From Thermohalobaculum xanthum (lineage in GTDB: Bacteria; Pseudomonadota; Alphaproteobacteria; Rhodobacterales; Rhodobacteraceae), in NCBI RefSeq assembly GCF_016623495.1, contig NZ_JAEHHL010000006.1, forward strand, positions 248,001-312,000: 64,000 nucleotides of DNA. Direction: 5' to 3'. The notes beneath the pieces are model-generated. The model worked only from the letters and a program-made list of their open reading frames with translations. It did not search any database and was not told the DNA's origin. Numbering within the stretch: the stretch's first letter is position 1; every line of letters starts with the position of its first letter. The translations under genes and the position numbers were made by a program. Shown one piece after another: positions 20,550 through 28,437 of this stretch.

Positions 20550-21536
20550 TCAGGAGTTCTCCTCGCGGTAGGTGACGCGTGTAGCGATACCCGGCGCACC
20601 CGGTGCCAACAACCCGGGCAGGGCGTCTGGCAAGGCGTCGAGCGGCACGTCTCCAGTCAAAAATGCGTCAATCCGCGCATCGTCAAGCAGGGAAAGTGCA
20701 TGGCCAATGCGTTCGCGATGGCTGACGGCTGCGCGTCGCCGGGGCGCAACGTGCCCGACCTGGCTCGACCGGATGGTCAGCCGCCGGGAATGGAATGCGG
20801 CCCCCAGCGGGACGGCGACGGTGCTGTCACCATACCAGCTGAGCTCGATCACCGTCCCCTCGAAGCGCAGTGCCGAGAGCGCCGCGGCGAGCCCGGCGGC
20901 CGACGCCGAGGTGTGAAAGACGAGGTCGTGATCCGCCTCGAGCGCTTCTGGATTACAGAATGTCACGCCAAATTCAGCGGCGAGCCTCTCGCGCTCGGGT
21001 ACGATGTCGCTCGCCGTGATTGTCAGGTCGGTACGCCGGGAAAGCAGTGACAGGATGAGCAGTCCCAGGAGCCCAAGCCCCACGACGGCGATGCGAGCGC
21101 CCGGCCGCAGCTCCGCATCCCACAATGCGTTGAGCGCCGTCTCCATGTTCGCGCCCAGCACCGCGCGCCCCGGCGGGATGCTGTCAGGCAGCGGCAGGAC
21201 CGACGCGGCAGGCACGCGGAACCGCTCCTGATGCGGGTAGAGCGCGAAAACGCTGCGGCCCAGAAGGCCTTTCTCGCCGCCCACGACTCGACCGACGGCC
21301 GCATAGCCATATTTTACCGGGAAGGGGAGATCGCCCTCCTGGTGCGGCGCGCGCATTCGTTCGTGCTCGCTGGCAGGGATCCGGCCCTCCCAGACGAGGC
21401 GCTCGGTCCCGCGGCTGAGTGCCGAGAACAGCGCCTCGACCTCGACCCAGCCGTCATGCAGATCCGGCAGCGGGGTCGGCCGAAGTTCCGCGTTGCGCGG
21501 GCCAACGTACCAAAGCGCGCGTGCGGTGTCGGCCAT
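20550..21536 (-). CDS. Zinc-type alcohol dehydrogenase-like (MDR family) oxidoreductase
   Basis: The 328-residue protein is a medium-chain dehydrogenase/reductase. Its Rossmann motif is VVGLGLLGLLILSLL near 155-169 and it has the MDR substrate-domain block PFPVKYGYAAVGRVV near 72-86. The classical catalytic-Zn cysteines are absent (SRGTERLVWEG replaces the GxCGTD region), so it may be a Zn-independent reductase of the bacteriochlorophyllide/sugar type. The ATG at 21536 (MADTAR) is preferred over one three codons earlier. It is the first gene of the PTPS-GT-methyltransferase unit and divergent from opgH, with an 82-bp promoter region between them. Confidence 0.82.
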   Translation of the reverse strand: MADTARALWYVGPRNAELRPTPLPDLHDGWVEVEALFSALSRGTERLVWEGRIPASEHERMRAPHQEGDLPFPVKYGYAAVGRVVGGEKGLLGRSVFALYPHQERFRVPAASVLPLPDSIPPGRAVLGANMETALNALWDAELRPGARIAVVGLGLLGLLILSLLSRRTDLTITASDIVPERERLAAEFGVTFCNPEALEADHDLVFHTSASAAGLAAALSALRFEGTVIELSWYGDSTVAVPLGAAFHSRRLTIRSSQVGHVAPRRRAAVSHRERIGHALSLLDDARIDAFLTGDVPLDALPDALPGLLAPGAPGIATRVTYREENS

Positions 21537-21618
21537 GGCTATCATCCGTGCTTGCAGCTGCGTAGGCGCGCGTCAACATATGCACCGCCGCAGGGTCGGG
21601 AAAGGACGATCGACGATC

Positions 21619-23478
21619 ATGCCGACTGACATCACTCCTCCCCTCGATCCGGCGCGGACAGCGCGCTCGGACGCAATCCGAAGCGAGAGCGGCTGGATGA
21701 CCCCTGCAGCGCTGCAGGGTCGGCGCGCGCTGGCTGCGCGCAGATGGGGCTTCCTTGCGCTCAACCTGCTGACGGTCGCCGCGCTCGGCTGGGGTGTTGC
21801 CAACGTGTTTGGCGCGGGTGGCTGGTCGATCAGCGACGTCGTGATGACCGCCTGTTTCCTGCTCGGCGCGCCCTGGACGGTGTTGGGCGTGTGGAACGCG
21901 CTGATCGGCGTGTTCCTGCTCCATGGCCGCCGCGATGGCATGGCGCTTGCGGCGCCGCATCTGGCGGCCGGGGACGGCGATGCGCCGCTTGCGCTGCGCA
22001 CCGCGATCGCCATGACATTGTGCAACGAGGACCCGACCCGCTCCTTCTCGAAGCTGGTCGAGATGCGCCGCAGCCTGGACGAGACGGGGCAGGGCGGCCG
22101 GTTCGATATCTTCGTGCTCTCGGACACGACCGATCCCGAGATCGCGTCGCTTGAGGAGCGGTTGTTCGAGCGGAACCGTTCCTTGCTTGGCCCGAACGCA
22201 GCCTACCGGCGCCGCACGCGCAATACCGGCTTCAAGGCGGGCAATGTGCGCGACTTCCTGCAGACGCTGGGACGCAAGCACGATTTCTACCTGCCGCTCG
22301 ACAGCGACAGCCTGATGGCGGGGCCGACGATCCTGCGGATGCAGCGGATCATGGAGGCATTCCCCCGCATCGGCATCCTGCAGAGCCTGGTGGTCGGGGC
22401 ACCCGCCACGAGCTTTTTCGCGCGCGTCTTCCAGTTCGGCATGCGCCACGGCATGCGAAGCTACACGATGGGTGCGGCCTGGTGGCAGGGCGACTGCGGT
22501 CCCTACTGGGGACACAACGCGCTGATCCGGGTTGCGCCATTCCGGCGTCACTGCCGCCTCCCGGTCCTTCCCGGAAAGCCCCCGCTGGGCGGTCACATCC
22601 TGAGCCACGACCAGCTAGAAGCCGTGCTGATGCGCCGCGCGGGCTACGAGGTGCGGGTGCTTCCGGTCGAGACCGAAAGCTGGGAGGAGAACCCCCCGAC
22701 GTTGATGGACTTCACCAAGCGCGACCTGCGCTGGTGCCAGGGCAACATGCAGTACTGGCGTCTGCTGGGGTTGCGCGGGCTCGAGCCGGTGTCGCGGTTC
22801 CAGATCTTCGCCGCCATCATGATGTACGTGGCCGCACCCGCGTGGATGATCATGACGATCGCAGCCGCCGCGCGCATCGTCGAGGGCGAGGTTGCGGATA
22901 TCGATGTTGTTCTGGGTATCACGATGTTCTTCATCATGTTCGCCGTGAGCTTGGTTCCCAAGCTTCTGGGGATGCTCGACACCGTGCTGACCCCCGGCGC
23001 CGTCGCGCGTTACGGTGGCCCAATCCGTTTTCTCGCGAGCGGGCTGGTCGAGACGCTGATGTCGGTGTTGATGGCGCCGGTCGTTGCCTTCCGCGTGAGC
23101 ATCTTCCTGGTCGGCCTGGCGTTTGGCAAATCGATCATCTGGGGCGCGCAGAACCGCGATGCCTATCGCCTTGGCTGGGCCGATGCCGCGCGCGGGCTCT
23201 GGCCGCAGACGCTGTTCGGGCTCGGGCTCAGTGCGGTCATCGTCGGCGCGCTTGGCTGGGGAGGCACGGTCTGGGCCGCGCCGATGCTGGCGGGGTTATC
23301 CTTCGCGATCCCGTTCGCCGTGGCGACGGCGAGCCCCGCGCTCGGGCGGCTGGCGACCCGCGTCGGTCTGTGCGCCATCCCCGACGAGATCGCGAGGCCC
23401 GCGCCGCTGGTCCGCACCGGGTATTTCGATGCGGCCGAGCAGGGAGTGCACGCAGCCGAGTTGCCGCGGGCAGCCTGA
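21619..23478 (+). CDS. opgH: Glucans biosynthesis glucosyltransferase H
   Basis: OpgH (MdoH) polymerises the beta-1,2-glucose backbone of osmoregulated periplasmic glucans from UDP-glucose and exports it. The 619-residue inner-membrane protein has two N-terminal helices, a GT2 domain with TLCNEDPTRSFSKL near 134 and the metal-binding LDSDSLM near 226, the processive-enzyme motif RDLRWCQGNMQYW near 370, and about six further helices. It is shorter than E. coli OpgH (847) but the size of Rhodobacter homologues. Start at ATG 21619 is the family-like N-terminus; a longer frame from 21493 has no ribosome-binding site. It is monocistronic; no opgG follows. Confidence 0.9.
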   Translation: MPTDITPPLDPARTARSDAIRSESGWMTPAALQGRRALAARRWGFLALNLLTVAALGWGVANVFGAGGWSISDVVMTACFLLGAPWTVLGVWNALIGVFLLHGRRDGMALAAPHLAAGDGDAPLALRTAIAMTLCNEDPTRSFSKLVEMRRSLDETGQGGRFDIFVLSDTTDPEIASLEERLFERNRSLLGPNAAYRRRTRNTGFKAGNVRDFLQTLGRKHDFYLPLDSDSLMAGPTILRMQRIMEAFPRIGILQSLVVGAPATSFFARVFQFGMRHGMRSYTMGAAWWQGDCGPYWGHNALIRVAPFRRHCRLPVLPGKPPLGGHILSHDQLEAVLMRRAGYEVRVLPVETESWEENPPTLMDFTKRDLRWCQGNMQYWRLLGLRGLEPVSRFQIFAAIMMYVAAPAWMIMTIAAAARIVEGEVADIDVVLGITMFFIMFAVSLVPKLLGMLDTVLTPGAVARYGGPIRFLASGLVETLMSVLMAPVVAFRVSIFLVGLAFGKSIIWGAQNRDAYRLGWADAARGLWPQTLFGLGLSAVIVGALGWGGTVWAAPMLAGLSFAIPFAVATASPALGRLATRVGLCAIPDEIARPAPLVRTGYFDAAEQGVHAAELPRAA

Positions 23479-23637
23479 GGCCGCGACGCGCGGGCAGGGA
23501 GCGGGCGACCCTCCGCCCGCCACGACGCTTGACCCGGCAGCTCTGGACCTATCGAATGTGTTCGCTGGCTCCTTGCGGCATGCGCGCCATGCGCGTTAGC
23601 GAGTGCAGTAAGTCCTGATCCGGTCAGAGGTTTTGCC

Positions 23638-24633
23638 ATGTCGCTCGCGCATCCGTATCTGCTTTTCCTTGGTGACGCGCCCGATGCGCTGGCAGCAAAG
23701 GTGGCGCAGGGCGTCCGCGACTGGCGGCCCGAGGCGAGCGTGGGGCAGTTCAGGATGCCCGGCTGCAACGCCGACATGCGGCTGCCCGACATGACGATCG
23801 CCGAGGCGGCGGCCGCTGGCGCGAAGACCCTGGTGATCGGGGTCGCGAACCGCGGTGGCGTCATCTCGGACGCCTGGCAGAGCGTGCTGATCGAGGCCAT
23901 GGAGGCGGGGATGGACATCGCCGCCGGGCTTCACACCTTGCTGCGCGATCAGCCTGCGCTCGTCGAGGCCGCCGCCCGCACCGGCTGCAGGCTCCACGAC
24001 GTTCGACTTCCCGCGCGCAAGTATCCCATCGGCGATGGCAAGCGGCGCAACGGCAAGCGCCTGCTCGCGGTCGGCACCGATTGTTCTTGCGGCAAGATGT
24101 ACACCGCTCTCGCGATGGAAAAGTCGATGCAGGCGCGGGGCATGAGTGCCGATTTCAGGGCGACCGGGCAGACAGGGATCCTGATCACGGGCGACGGTGT
24201 GCCGCTCGATGCCGTCGTGGCCGATTTCATGGCTGGTGCGGTCGAGGTATTGACGCCCGACAACGACCCCGACCATTGGGACCTTATCGAGGGGCAGGGG
24301 TCGCTGTTCCATCCGTCCTACTCCGGCGTCACGATGGCCCTGATCCATGGCGGTCAAGCCGATGCGCTGGTGCTGTGCCACGAGCCCACCCGCACCCATA
24401 TGCGCGGGTTGCCGCACTATCCGTCGCCCGCCCTGGACGATCTGGGGCCGCTGGTGCTCCCGCTCGCGCGGATCGTGAACCCGGATGTGCGGATCATCGG
24501 CTGCTCGATCAATACCGCCGCGCTTCCCGAGCCGGAGGCACTCGCCTACCTCGAGGAGACGGAGAGGCGGCTGGGGCTGCCCTGCGTCGATCCGTTCCGC
24601 CAGGGTGCGGATCGCCTGGTCGAGGCCCTCTGA
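23638..24633 (+). CDS. dgcN: D-glutamate N-acetyltransferase DgcN (DUF1611 family)
   Basis: DgcN acetylates D-glutamate to N-acetyl-D-glutamate as the first step of a D-Glu catabolic route described in marine bacteria. The 331-residue protein has the DUF1611 layout: an N-terminal segment, then a P-loop-like GTDCSCGKMYTALAMEK near residues 145-161, RATGQTGILITG near 175-186, and EGQGSLFHPSYSG near 221-233. The ATG at 23638 is the only start before the conserved core. dgcA follows after 2 bp and a D-amino-acid transaminase after that, forming a three-gene operon whose context makes the DgcN assignment strong. The LysR-type regulator DgcR found elsewhere is not adjacent. Confidence 0.87.
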   Translation: MSLAHPYLLFLGDAPDALAAKVAQGVRDWRPEASVGQFRMPGCNADMRLPDMTIAEAAAAGAKTLVIGVANRGGVISDAWQSVLIEAMEAGMDIAAGLHTLLRDQPALVEAAARTGCRLHDVRLPARKYPIGDGKRRNGKRLLAVGTDCSCGKMYTALAMEKSMQARGMSADFRATGQTGILITGDGVPLDAVVADFMAGAVEVLTPDNDPDHWDLIEGQGSLFHPSYSGVTMALIHGGQADALVLCHEPTRTHMRGLPHYPSPALDDLGPLVLPLARIVNPDVRIIGCSINTAALPEPEALAYLEETERRLGLPCVDPFRQGADRLVEAL

Positions 24634-24635
24634 GC

Positions 24636-25634
24636 ATGGCCGCCACGGGGCCAAGCATCAGCGCGCGGATCGAGCGGTTTCCCATCGCGGGCAAATGGAC
24701 GATCTCGCGCGGGTCGATCACCGAGCTCGACGTGGTGATTGCCGAGGCGACGCTGGACGGGTTCGTCGGTCTGGGGGAGTGCCGCCCGTATCCGCGTTAT
24801 GGCTGGACGGCCGAGGGCGTGGTCGAGGAGATCTCGTCCGTCGCGCCGAAGCTCGCCCGGCTCTCGGACCCCGAGGCATGGGATCTCGCGCATCTGATGC
24901 CTGCCAATGCCGCGCGCAACGCGGTCGATTGTGCGCTGTGGGACCTGAGGGCGAAGATGACGGGGCGCCGGGTCTGGGACCTCGCGGGCCTTCCCCGGCC
25001 CGAGCCCGTCGTCACGGCGTTCTCGCTGTCGCTCGACACGCCCGACGCGATGCAGGCGGCCGCGCGCCGCAATGCCGACCGGCCCCTGCTGAAGGTCAAG
25101 CTCGGGGGTGAGGGCGATCTCGAGCGCCTCGCGGCGATCCGTGAGGGGGCGCCGAATTCGCGCATCATCATCGACGCGAACGAGGGCTGGGACGCCGCGA
25201 CCTATTCCGAGCTCGCGCCGCGCCTGGTCGAGCTGGGCGTCGCCATGGTCGAGCAGCCCTTGCCGGCCGACAATGACGCGGCACTTGCCGAAATCGAGCG
25301 GCCGCTGCCGGTTTGTGCCGACGAAAGCTGCCACGATCGCGCCTCGCTAGCAGGGCTGGTGGGCAAGTACGACATGATCAACATCAAGCTCGACAAGACC
25401 GGCGGGCTGACCGAGGCGCTGGCCCTCAAGGCCGCCGCCGAAGCGCAAGGCTTCGAGGTGATGGTCGGGTGCATGCTGGCCACGTCGCTGGCAATGGCGC
25501 CCGCTCATCTCGTCGCGCAAGGGGCTGCCATTGTCGATCTCGACGGCCCGCTTCTGCTTGCGCGCGACTGGCCGGGCGGGCTTGTCTATGAAGGCAGCCT
25601 CGTGCATCCGCCCGAGGCCACACTCTGGGGCTGA
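24636..25634 (+). CDS. dgcA: N-acetyl-D-glutamate racemase DgcA (enolase superfamily, dipeptide-epimerase-like)
   Basis: DgcA racemises N-acetyl-D-glutamate to the L-isomer, which can be deacetylated to L-glutamate. The 332-residue protein has the muconate-lactonising subgroup residues: Lys153-x-Lys155 acid/base, Asp180, Glu206 and Asp229 as Mg ligands, and Lys251 in NIKLDKTGG on the opposite face. This is the same pattern as L-Ala-D/L-Glu epimerase, so the alternative is a dipeptide epimerase, but the directly preceding dgcN favours DgcA. The ATG at 24636 lies 2 bp after the dgcN stop; a transaminase gene follows at 29 bp. Confidence 0.87.
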   Translation: MAATGPSISARIERFPIAGKWTISRGSITELDVVIAEATLDGFVGLGECRPYPRYGWTAEGVVEEISSVAPKLARLSDPEAWDLAHLMPANAARNAVDCALWDLRAKMTGRRVWDLAGLPRPEPVVTAFSLSLDTPDAMQAAARRNADRPLLKVKLGGEGDLERLAAIREGAPNSRIIIDANEGWDAATYSELAPRLVELGVAMVEQPLPADNDAALAEIERPLPVCADESCHDRASLAGLVGKYDMINIKLDKTGGLTEALALKAAAEAQGFEVMVGCMLATSLAMAPAHLVAQGAAIVDLDGPLLLARDWPGGLVYEGSLVHPPEATLWG

Positions 25635-25662
25635 CGCGCCGTAATCGCCGGGAGAGCGGAAC

Positions 25663-26517
25663 ATGAGCAGGATCGTCTTCGTCAATGGCGCCTTCGTCCC
25701 CGAGGATGAGGCGAAGATCTCGATCTTCGACCGGGGCTTCCTCATGGCCGATGCGGTCTACGAGGTCACCTCGGTGCTTGACGGCAAGCTGTGCGACTTC
25801 GCGGGCCACGTCGCACGGCTGCATCGCTCGCTCGGCGAGCTTGGGATGCCGAGCCCGGTGAATGACGACGAGTTGCTGGCGATCCACCGCGAACTGGTGG
25901 CGCGCAACGGCATCGAGGAGGGCGTGGTCTACCTCCAGGTCACGCGCGGGGCACATGATCGGGATTTTGCCTGGCCAGAAGGGCTCAAGCCGTCGCTGGT
26001 GTTGTTCACGCAGGCCAGGCAGATCGTGACCTCCCCCACGGCGGCCAAGGGGCTCCGCGTCATCTCGATCGACGATTTGCGCTGGGGTCGGCGCGACATC
26101 AAGACCGTGCAGCTGCTCTATCCGAGCCTCGCGAAGATGGAGGCGAAGCGCCGCGGCGCGGATGACGCCTGGATGGTGATGGATGGGAAGGTCACGGAAG
26201 GCACGTCGAACAACGCCTATATCGTGACGCGCGATGGCACGATCGTTACCCGCAACCTGTCGAATGACATCCTCCACGGGATCACCCGTGCGTCGGTCCT
26301 GCGCCTCGCATCGGATGCCCAGATGAAGATCGAGGAGCGGCCCTTCAGCATTGCCGAGGCGCAGGCTGCGACGGAGGCGTTCTCGACCGCCGCTTCGAGC
26401 TTCGTCATGCCCGTCGTCGAGATCGACGGCGTGGCGATCGGCGACGGCAGCCCCGGGCCGGTCGCCCGGCGCCTGCGCGAGATCTATATCGAGACCGCGC
26501 GCGCGCAGGCTGTCTGA
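25663..26517 (+). CDS. dat: D-amino-acid transaminase (PLP fold type IV)
   Basis: The 284-residue protein is a class IV aminotransferase. The PLP Schiff-base lysine is Lys147 in RWGRRDIKTVQLLYP, and the cofactor phosphate/ring segment is KVTEGTSNNAYIV near 177-189. The N-terminal ISIFDRGFLMADAVYEVTSV is the D-AAT/branched-chain enzyme signature, and the block PSLAKMEAKRRGADDAWMV is typical of D-amino-acid transaminases. It transfers amino groups from D-amino acids to 2-oxoglutarate, giving D-glutamate that DgcN-DgcA can then use. So the operon would funnel several D-amino acids (for example from peptidoglycan) into L-glutamate. It is the last gene before a strong terminator. Confidence 0.88.
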   Translation: MSRIVFVNGAFVPEDEAKISIFDRGFLMADAVYEVTSVLDGKLCDFAGHVARLHRSLGELGMPSPVNDDELLAIHRELVARNGIEEGVVYLQVTRGAHDRDFAWPEGLKPSLVLFTQARQIVTSPTAAKGLRVISIDDLRWGRRDIKTVQLLYPSLAKMEAKRRGADDAWMVMDGKVTEGTSNNAYIVTRDGTIVTRNLSNDILHGITRASVLRLASDAQMKIEERPFSIAEAQAATEAFSTAASSFVMPVVEIDGVAIGDGSPGPVARRLREIYIETARAQAV

Positions 26518-26611
26518 TCCGAGCGCGCGCCATGGATGGTGGCGGGGCGGCGGTGCGTAGATCGCCGCAAGAAGCCGTCTGGCGATGATCCGCAGTCAGC
26601 CATGAAGATCA

Positions 26612-26641
26612 ACCGGCCGGCGCCGTGAGGCGCCGGCCGGT
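26612..26641. terminator. Strong bidirectional terminator hairpin
   Basis: ACCGGCCGGCGCC (26612-26624) pairs perfectly with GGCGCCGGCCGGT (26629-26641) over a GTGA tetraloop: 13 bp. On the + strand it is followed by GACGTTTT. It lies between convergent dat and metY and so can end both. Confidence 0.85.
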
Positions 26642-26648
26642 GACGTTT

Positions 26649-27953
26649 TCAGCCGTTCCGCGCGACGCCCGTGGCCTTTTCGAGGGCCTGATCGAGATCG
26701 GCCATCAGGTCCTCGGCATCCTCGATGCCGATCGAAAGCCGCACCACGTCGTCGCCCGCCCCCGCCGCATCGCGCTGTTCGGGCGAGAGCTGGCGATGCG
26801 TCGTCGAGGCCGAATGGATGATCAGCGAGCGCGCGTCGCCCAGATTGGCGACATGGCTGAAGATCTCGACCGCGTCGACCATCTTCACGCAGGCGTCATA
26901 ACCACCCTTGAGGCGGATGGTGAACAGAGCGCCAGCACCCTTCGGGTACTGCTTGCGCGCCCGGCGGTAATAGGGCGACGACTTGAGCCCCGCATAGGTC
27001 ACCGCCTCGATCCGCGGATCGGCCTCGAGCCATTCGGCCACCTTGCGGGCGTTGGCGACATGGCGCTCCATCCGCAGGCTGAGGGTCTCGATGCCCAGCA
27101 GCGTGATGAAGGCGTTCTGCGGGCTCTGGCACATGCCCAGGTCGCGCAGGCCCACGGCGTGACCATGCAGCGTGTAGGCCAGCGGCCCGAAAGTCTCGTG
27201 GAACCTCAGGCCGTGATAGGCAGGCTCGGGCTCGGACAGCGAGGGGAACTTGCCCGCGGCGGTCCAGTCGAACTTGCCCGAGTCGACGACCACGCCGCCC
27301 ATGACGGTGCCGTTGCCCGACAGGTACTTGGTGGTCGAGTGCACCACGATCGTCGCGCCATGGTCGATCGGGCGGCACAGGTAGGGGGTGGCCGTGGTGT
27401 TGTCGACGATCAGGGGGATGCCCTTCTTCTCGGCCACCGCGGCGATCTTGTCGAGATCCGCGACATGGCCGCCGGGGTTCGCGATCGACTCGCAGAAGAT
27501 CGCCTTGGTCCGCTTGGTGCAGGCCCGCGAAATCTCGCCCGGCTTGTCGATATCGACGAACTTCGCCTCCCATCCGAAGCGACGGATCGTCTGGCTGAAC
27601 TGGGTGACCGTTCCGCCATAGAGCCGGCTCGAGACGACGATGTTGTCACCGGGCCCCATCAGCGGAAACAGCGCCATGATCTGGGCCGCGTGGCCCGACG
27701 AGGTCGCGACCGCGCCGACACCTCCCTCGAGGGCCGCGATCCGCTCCTGCAGCACCGCGACGGTTGGGTTCGTCAGGCGCGAGTAGATGAAGCCCACTTC
27801 CTGCAGGTTGAACAACGCCGCCGCATGATCGGCATCACGGAAGACATAGGCGGTGGTCTGGTAAATCGGCGTCTGCCGCGCGCCCGTCGCGGGGTCGGGA
27901 CGCGCGCCTGCGTGAATCTGGAGCGTGTCGAAGCCGAAGCTGCGGTCGGTCAT
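26649..27953 (-). CDS. metY: O-acetylhomoserine sulfhydrylase (aminocarboxypropyltransferase)
   Basis: MetY makes homocysteine from O-acetylhomoserine and sulfide with PLP. The 434-residue protein carries the Cys/Met-metabolism PLP signature with the Schiff-base lysine Lys209 in VVHSTTKYLSGNG, the YSRLTNPT segment at 57-64, and SSGHAAQ at 85-91. Length is in the MetY range (about 425-440), longer than MetB/MetC/MetZ (about 390-400). The ATG at 27953 is preceded by GAGGAG. A SAM-II-like leader fold lies immediately upstream, which would turn the gene down when SAM is plentiful. It is convergent with the D-glutamate operon across a strong terminator. Confidence 0.93.
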   Translation of the reverse strand: MTDRSFGFDTLQIHAGARPDPATGARQTPIYQTTAYVFRDADHAAALFNLQEVGFIYSRLTNPTVAVLQERIAALEGGVGAVATSSGHAAQIMALFPLMGPGDNIVVSSRLYGGTVTQFSQTIRRFGWEAKFVDIDKPGEISRACTKRTKAIFCESIANPGGHVADLDKIAAVAEKKGIPLIVDNTTATPYLCRPIDHGATIVVHSTTKYLSGNGTVMGGVVVDSGKFDWTAAGKFPSLSEPEPAYHGLRFHETFGPLAYTLHGHAVGLRDLGMCQSPQNAFITLLGIETLSLRMERHVANARKVAEWLEADPRIEAVTYAGLKSSPYYRRARKQYPKGAGALFTIRLKGGYDACVKMVDAVEIFSHVANLGDARSLIIHSASTTHRQLSPEQRDAAGAGDDVVRLSIGIEDAEDLMADLDQALEKATGVARNG

Positions 27954-27965
27954 GGTGTCTCCTCA

Positions 27966-28019
27966 ATCTCTTTTGCCCGCCACTCATTAACGTGCCTGAG
28001 CGAAAAATGAAGTGGCATG
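27966..28019 (-). promoter_or_regulatory. Candidate SAM-II (SAM-alpha) riboswitch in the metY leader
   Basis: Read on the minus strand the leader has TGCC (28017-28014) pairing with GGCA (27996-27993), a loop containing TCATT (28010-28006) that can pair as a pseudoknot with AATGA (27988-27984), the run CACGTTAA that is typical of SAM-II aptamers, and a purine-rich GGCAAAAGAG just before the ribosome-binding site. SAM-II elements control met genes, including metY/metZ/metA, in alphaproteobacteria. The usual CTAAA block reads GCAAAA here, and P1 is short, so this needs a covariance-model score. Confidence 0.5.
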
Positions 28020-28112
28020 GTCGTCTGTTGGGTGCCAGGTGGGTTCGAGCGGCGCCGACGCGGCCTGGAATGGTGGGCACTCTCGTGACGGCGCCTGCTT
28101 GGAACAGGTGCT

Positions 28113-28421
28113 TCAGGCGCCATCAACCGGTTCGTAGCCCTCGAATTCAGGCGGCCCGAGATAGATGTCGCGGCTCGACCCAGCGTGCGCATGCGCCTTG
28201 CGGAAGGCCTCGGACCGGGTCCAGGCCTCGAAGGCCCCGCGGCTCTCCCACACCGAATGGGAACAGTAGAGGGAATGCGCGTCGGTCCTGGGTCCGCGCA
28301 GGAGATGGAACGAGCGAAAGCCCGGCACGTCTTCGAGATGTGATTTCCGACCCGTCCAGATTGCCTCGAACTCGGCTTCACGTCCCGGCGCGATGCGGAA
28401 ACGGTTCATGGCGATGAACAT
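28113..28421 (-). CDS. Antibiotic-biosynthesis-monooxygenase (ABM) fold protein, IsdG-like
   Basis: The 102-residue protein is a single dimeric alpha/beta-barrel ABM domain. Its MNRFRIAPGREAEFEAIWTGR opening and the AWTRSEAFRKAHAHAG segment near 65-80 resemble IsdG/HmoB-type heme-degrading monooxygenases, where an Asn near residue 6, a Trp and a His near 75 form the active site. All three types of residue are present at about the right places (Asn6, Trp66, His76 or 78). Heme degradation is possible but not proven; ABM proteins also oxidise quinones and polyketides. GGAGGATCC directly precedes the ATG at 28421. It follows the CoA-binding protein by 16 bp on the same strand. Confidence 0.75.
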   Translation of the reverse strand: MFIAMNRFRIAPGREAEFEAIWTGRKSHLEDVPGFRSFHLLRGPRTDAHSLYCSHSVWESRGAFEAWTRSEAFRKAHAHAGSSRDIYLGPPEFEGYEPVDGA

Positions 28422-28437
28422 GGATCCTCCGAACAGG

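Noticed and set aside
26625-28010. 461-codon + strand frame opposite metY
   Set aside because: Antisense shadow of metY; the PLP signature lies on the minus strand.
28090-28121. GGCGCCTG/CAGGCGCC stem after the ABM-fold gene as terminator
   Set aside because: The second arm overlaps the stop codon region and no T-run follows on the minus strand, so I left it out of the feature list.
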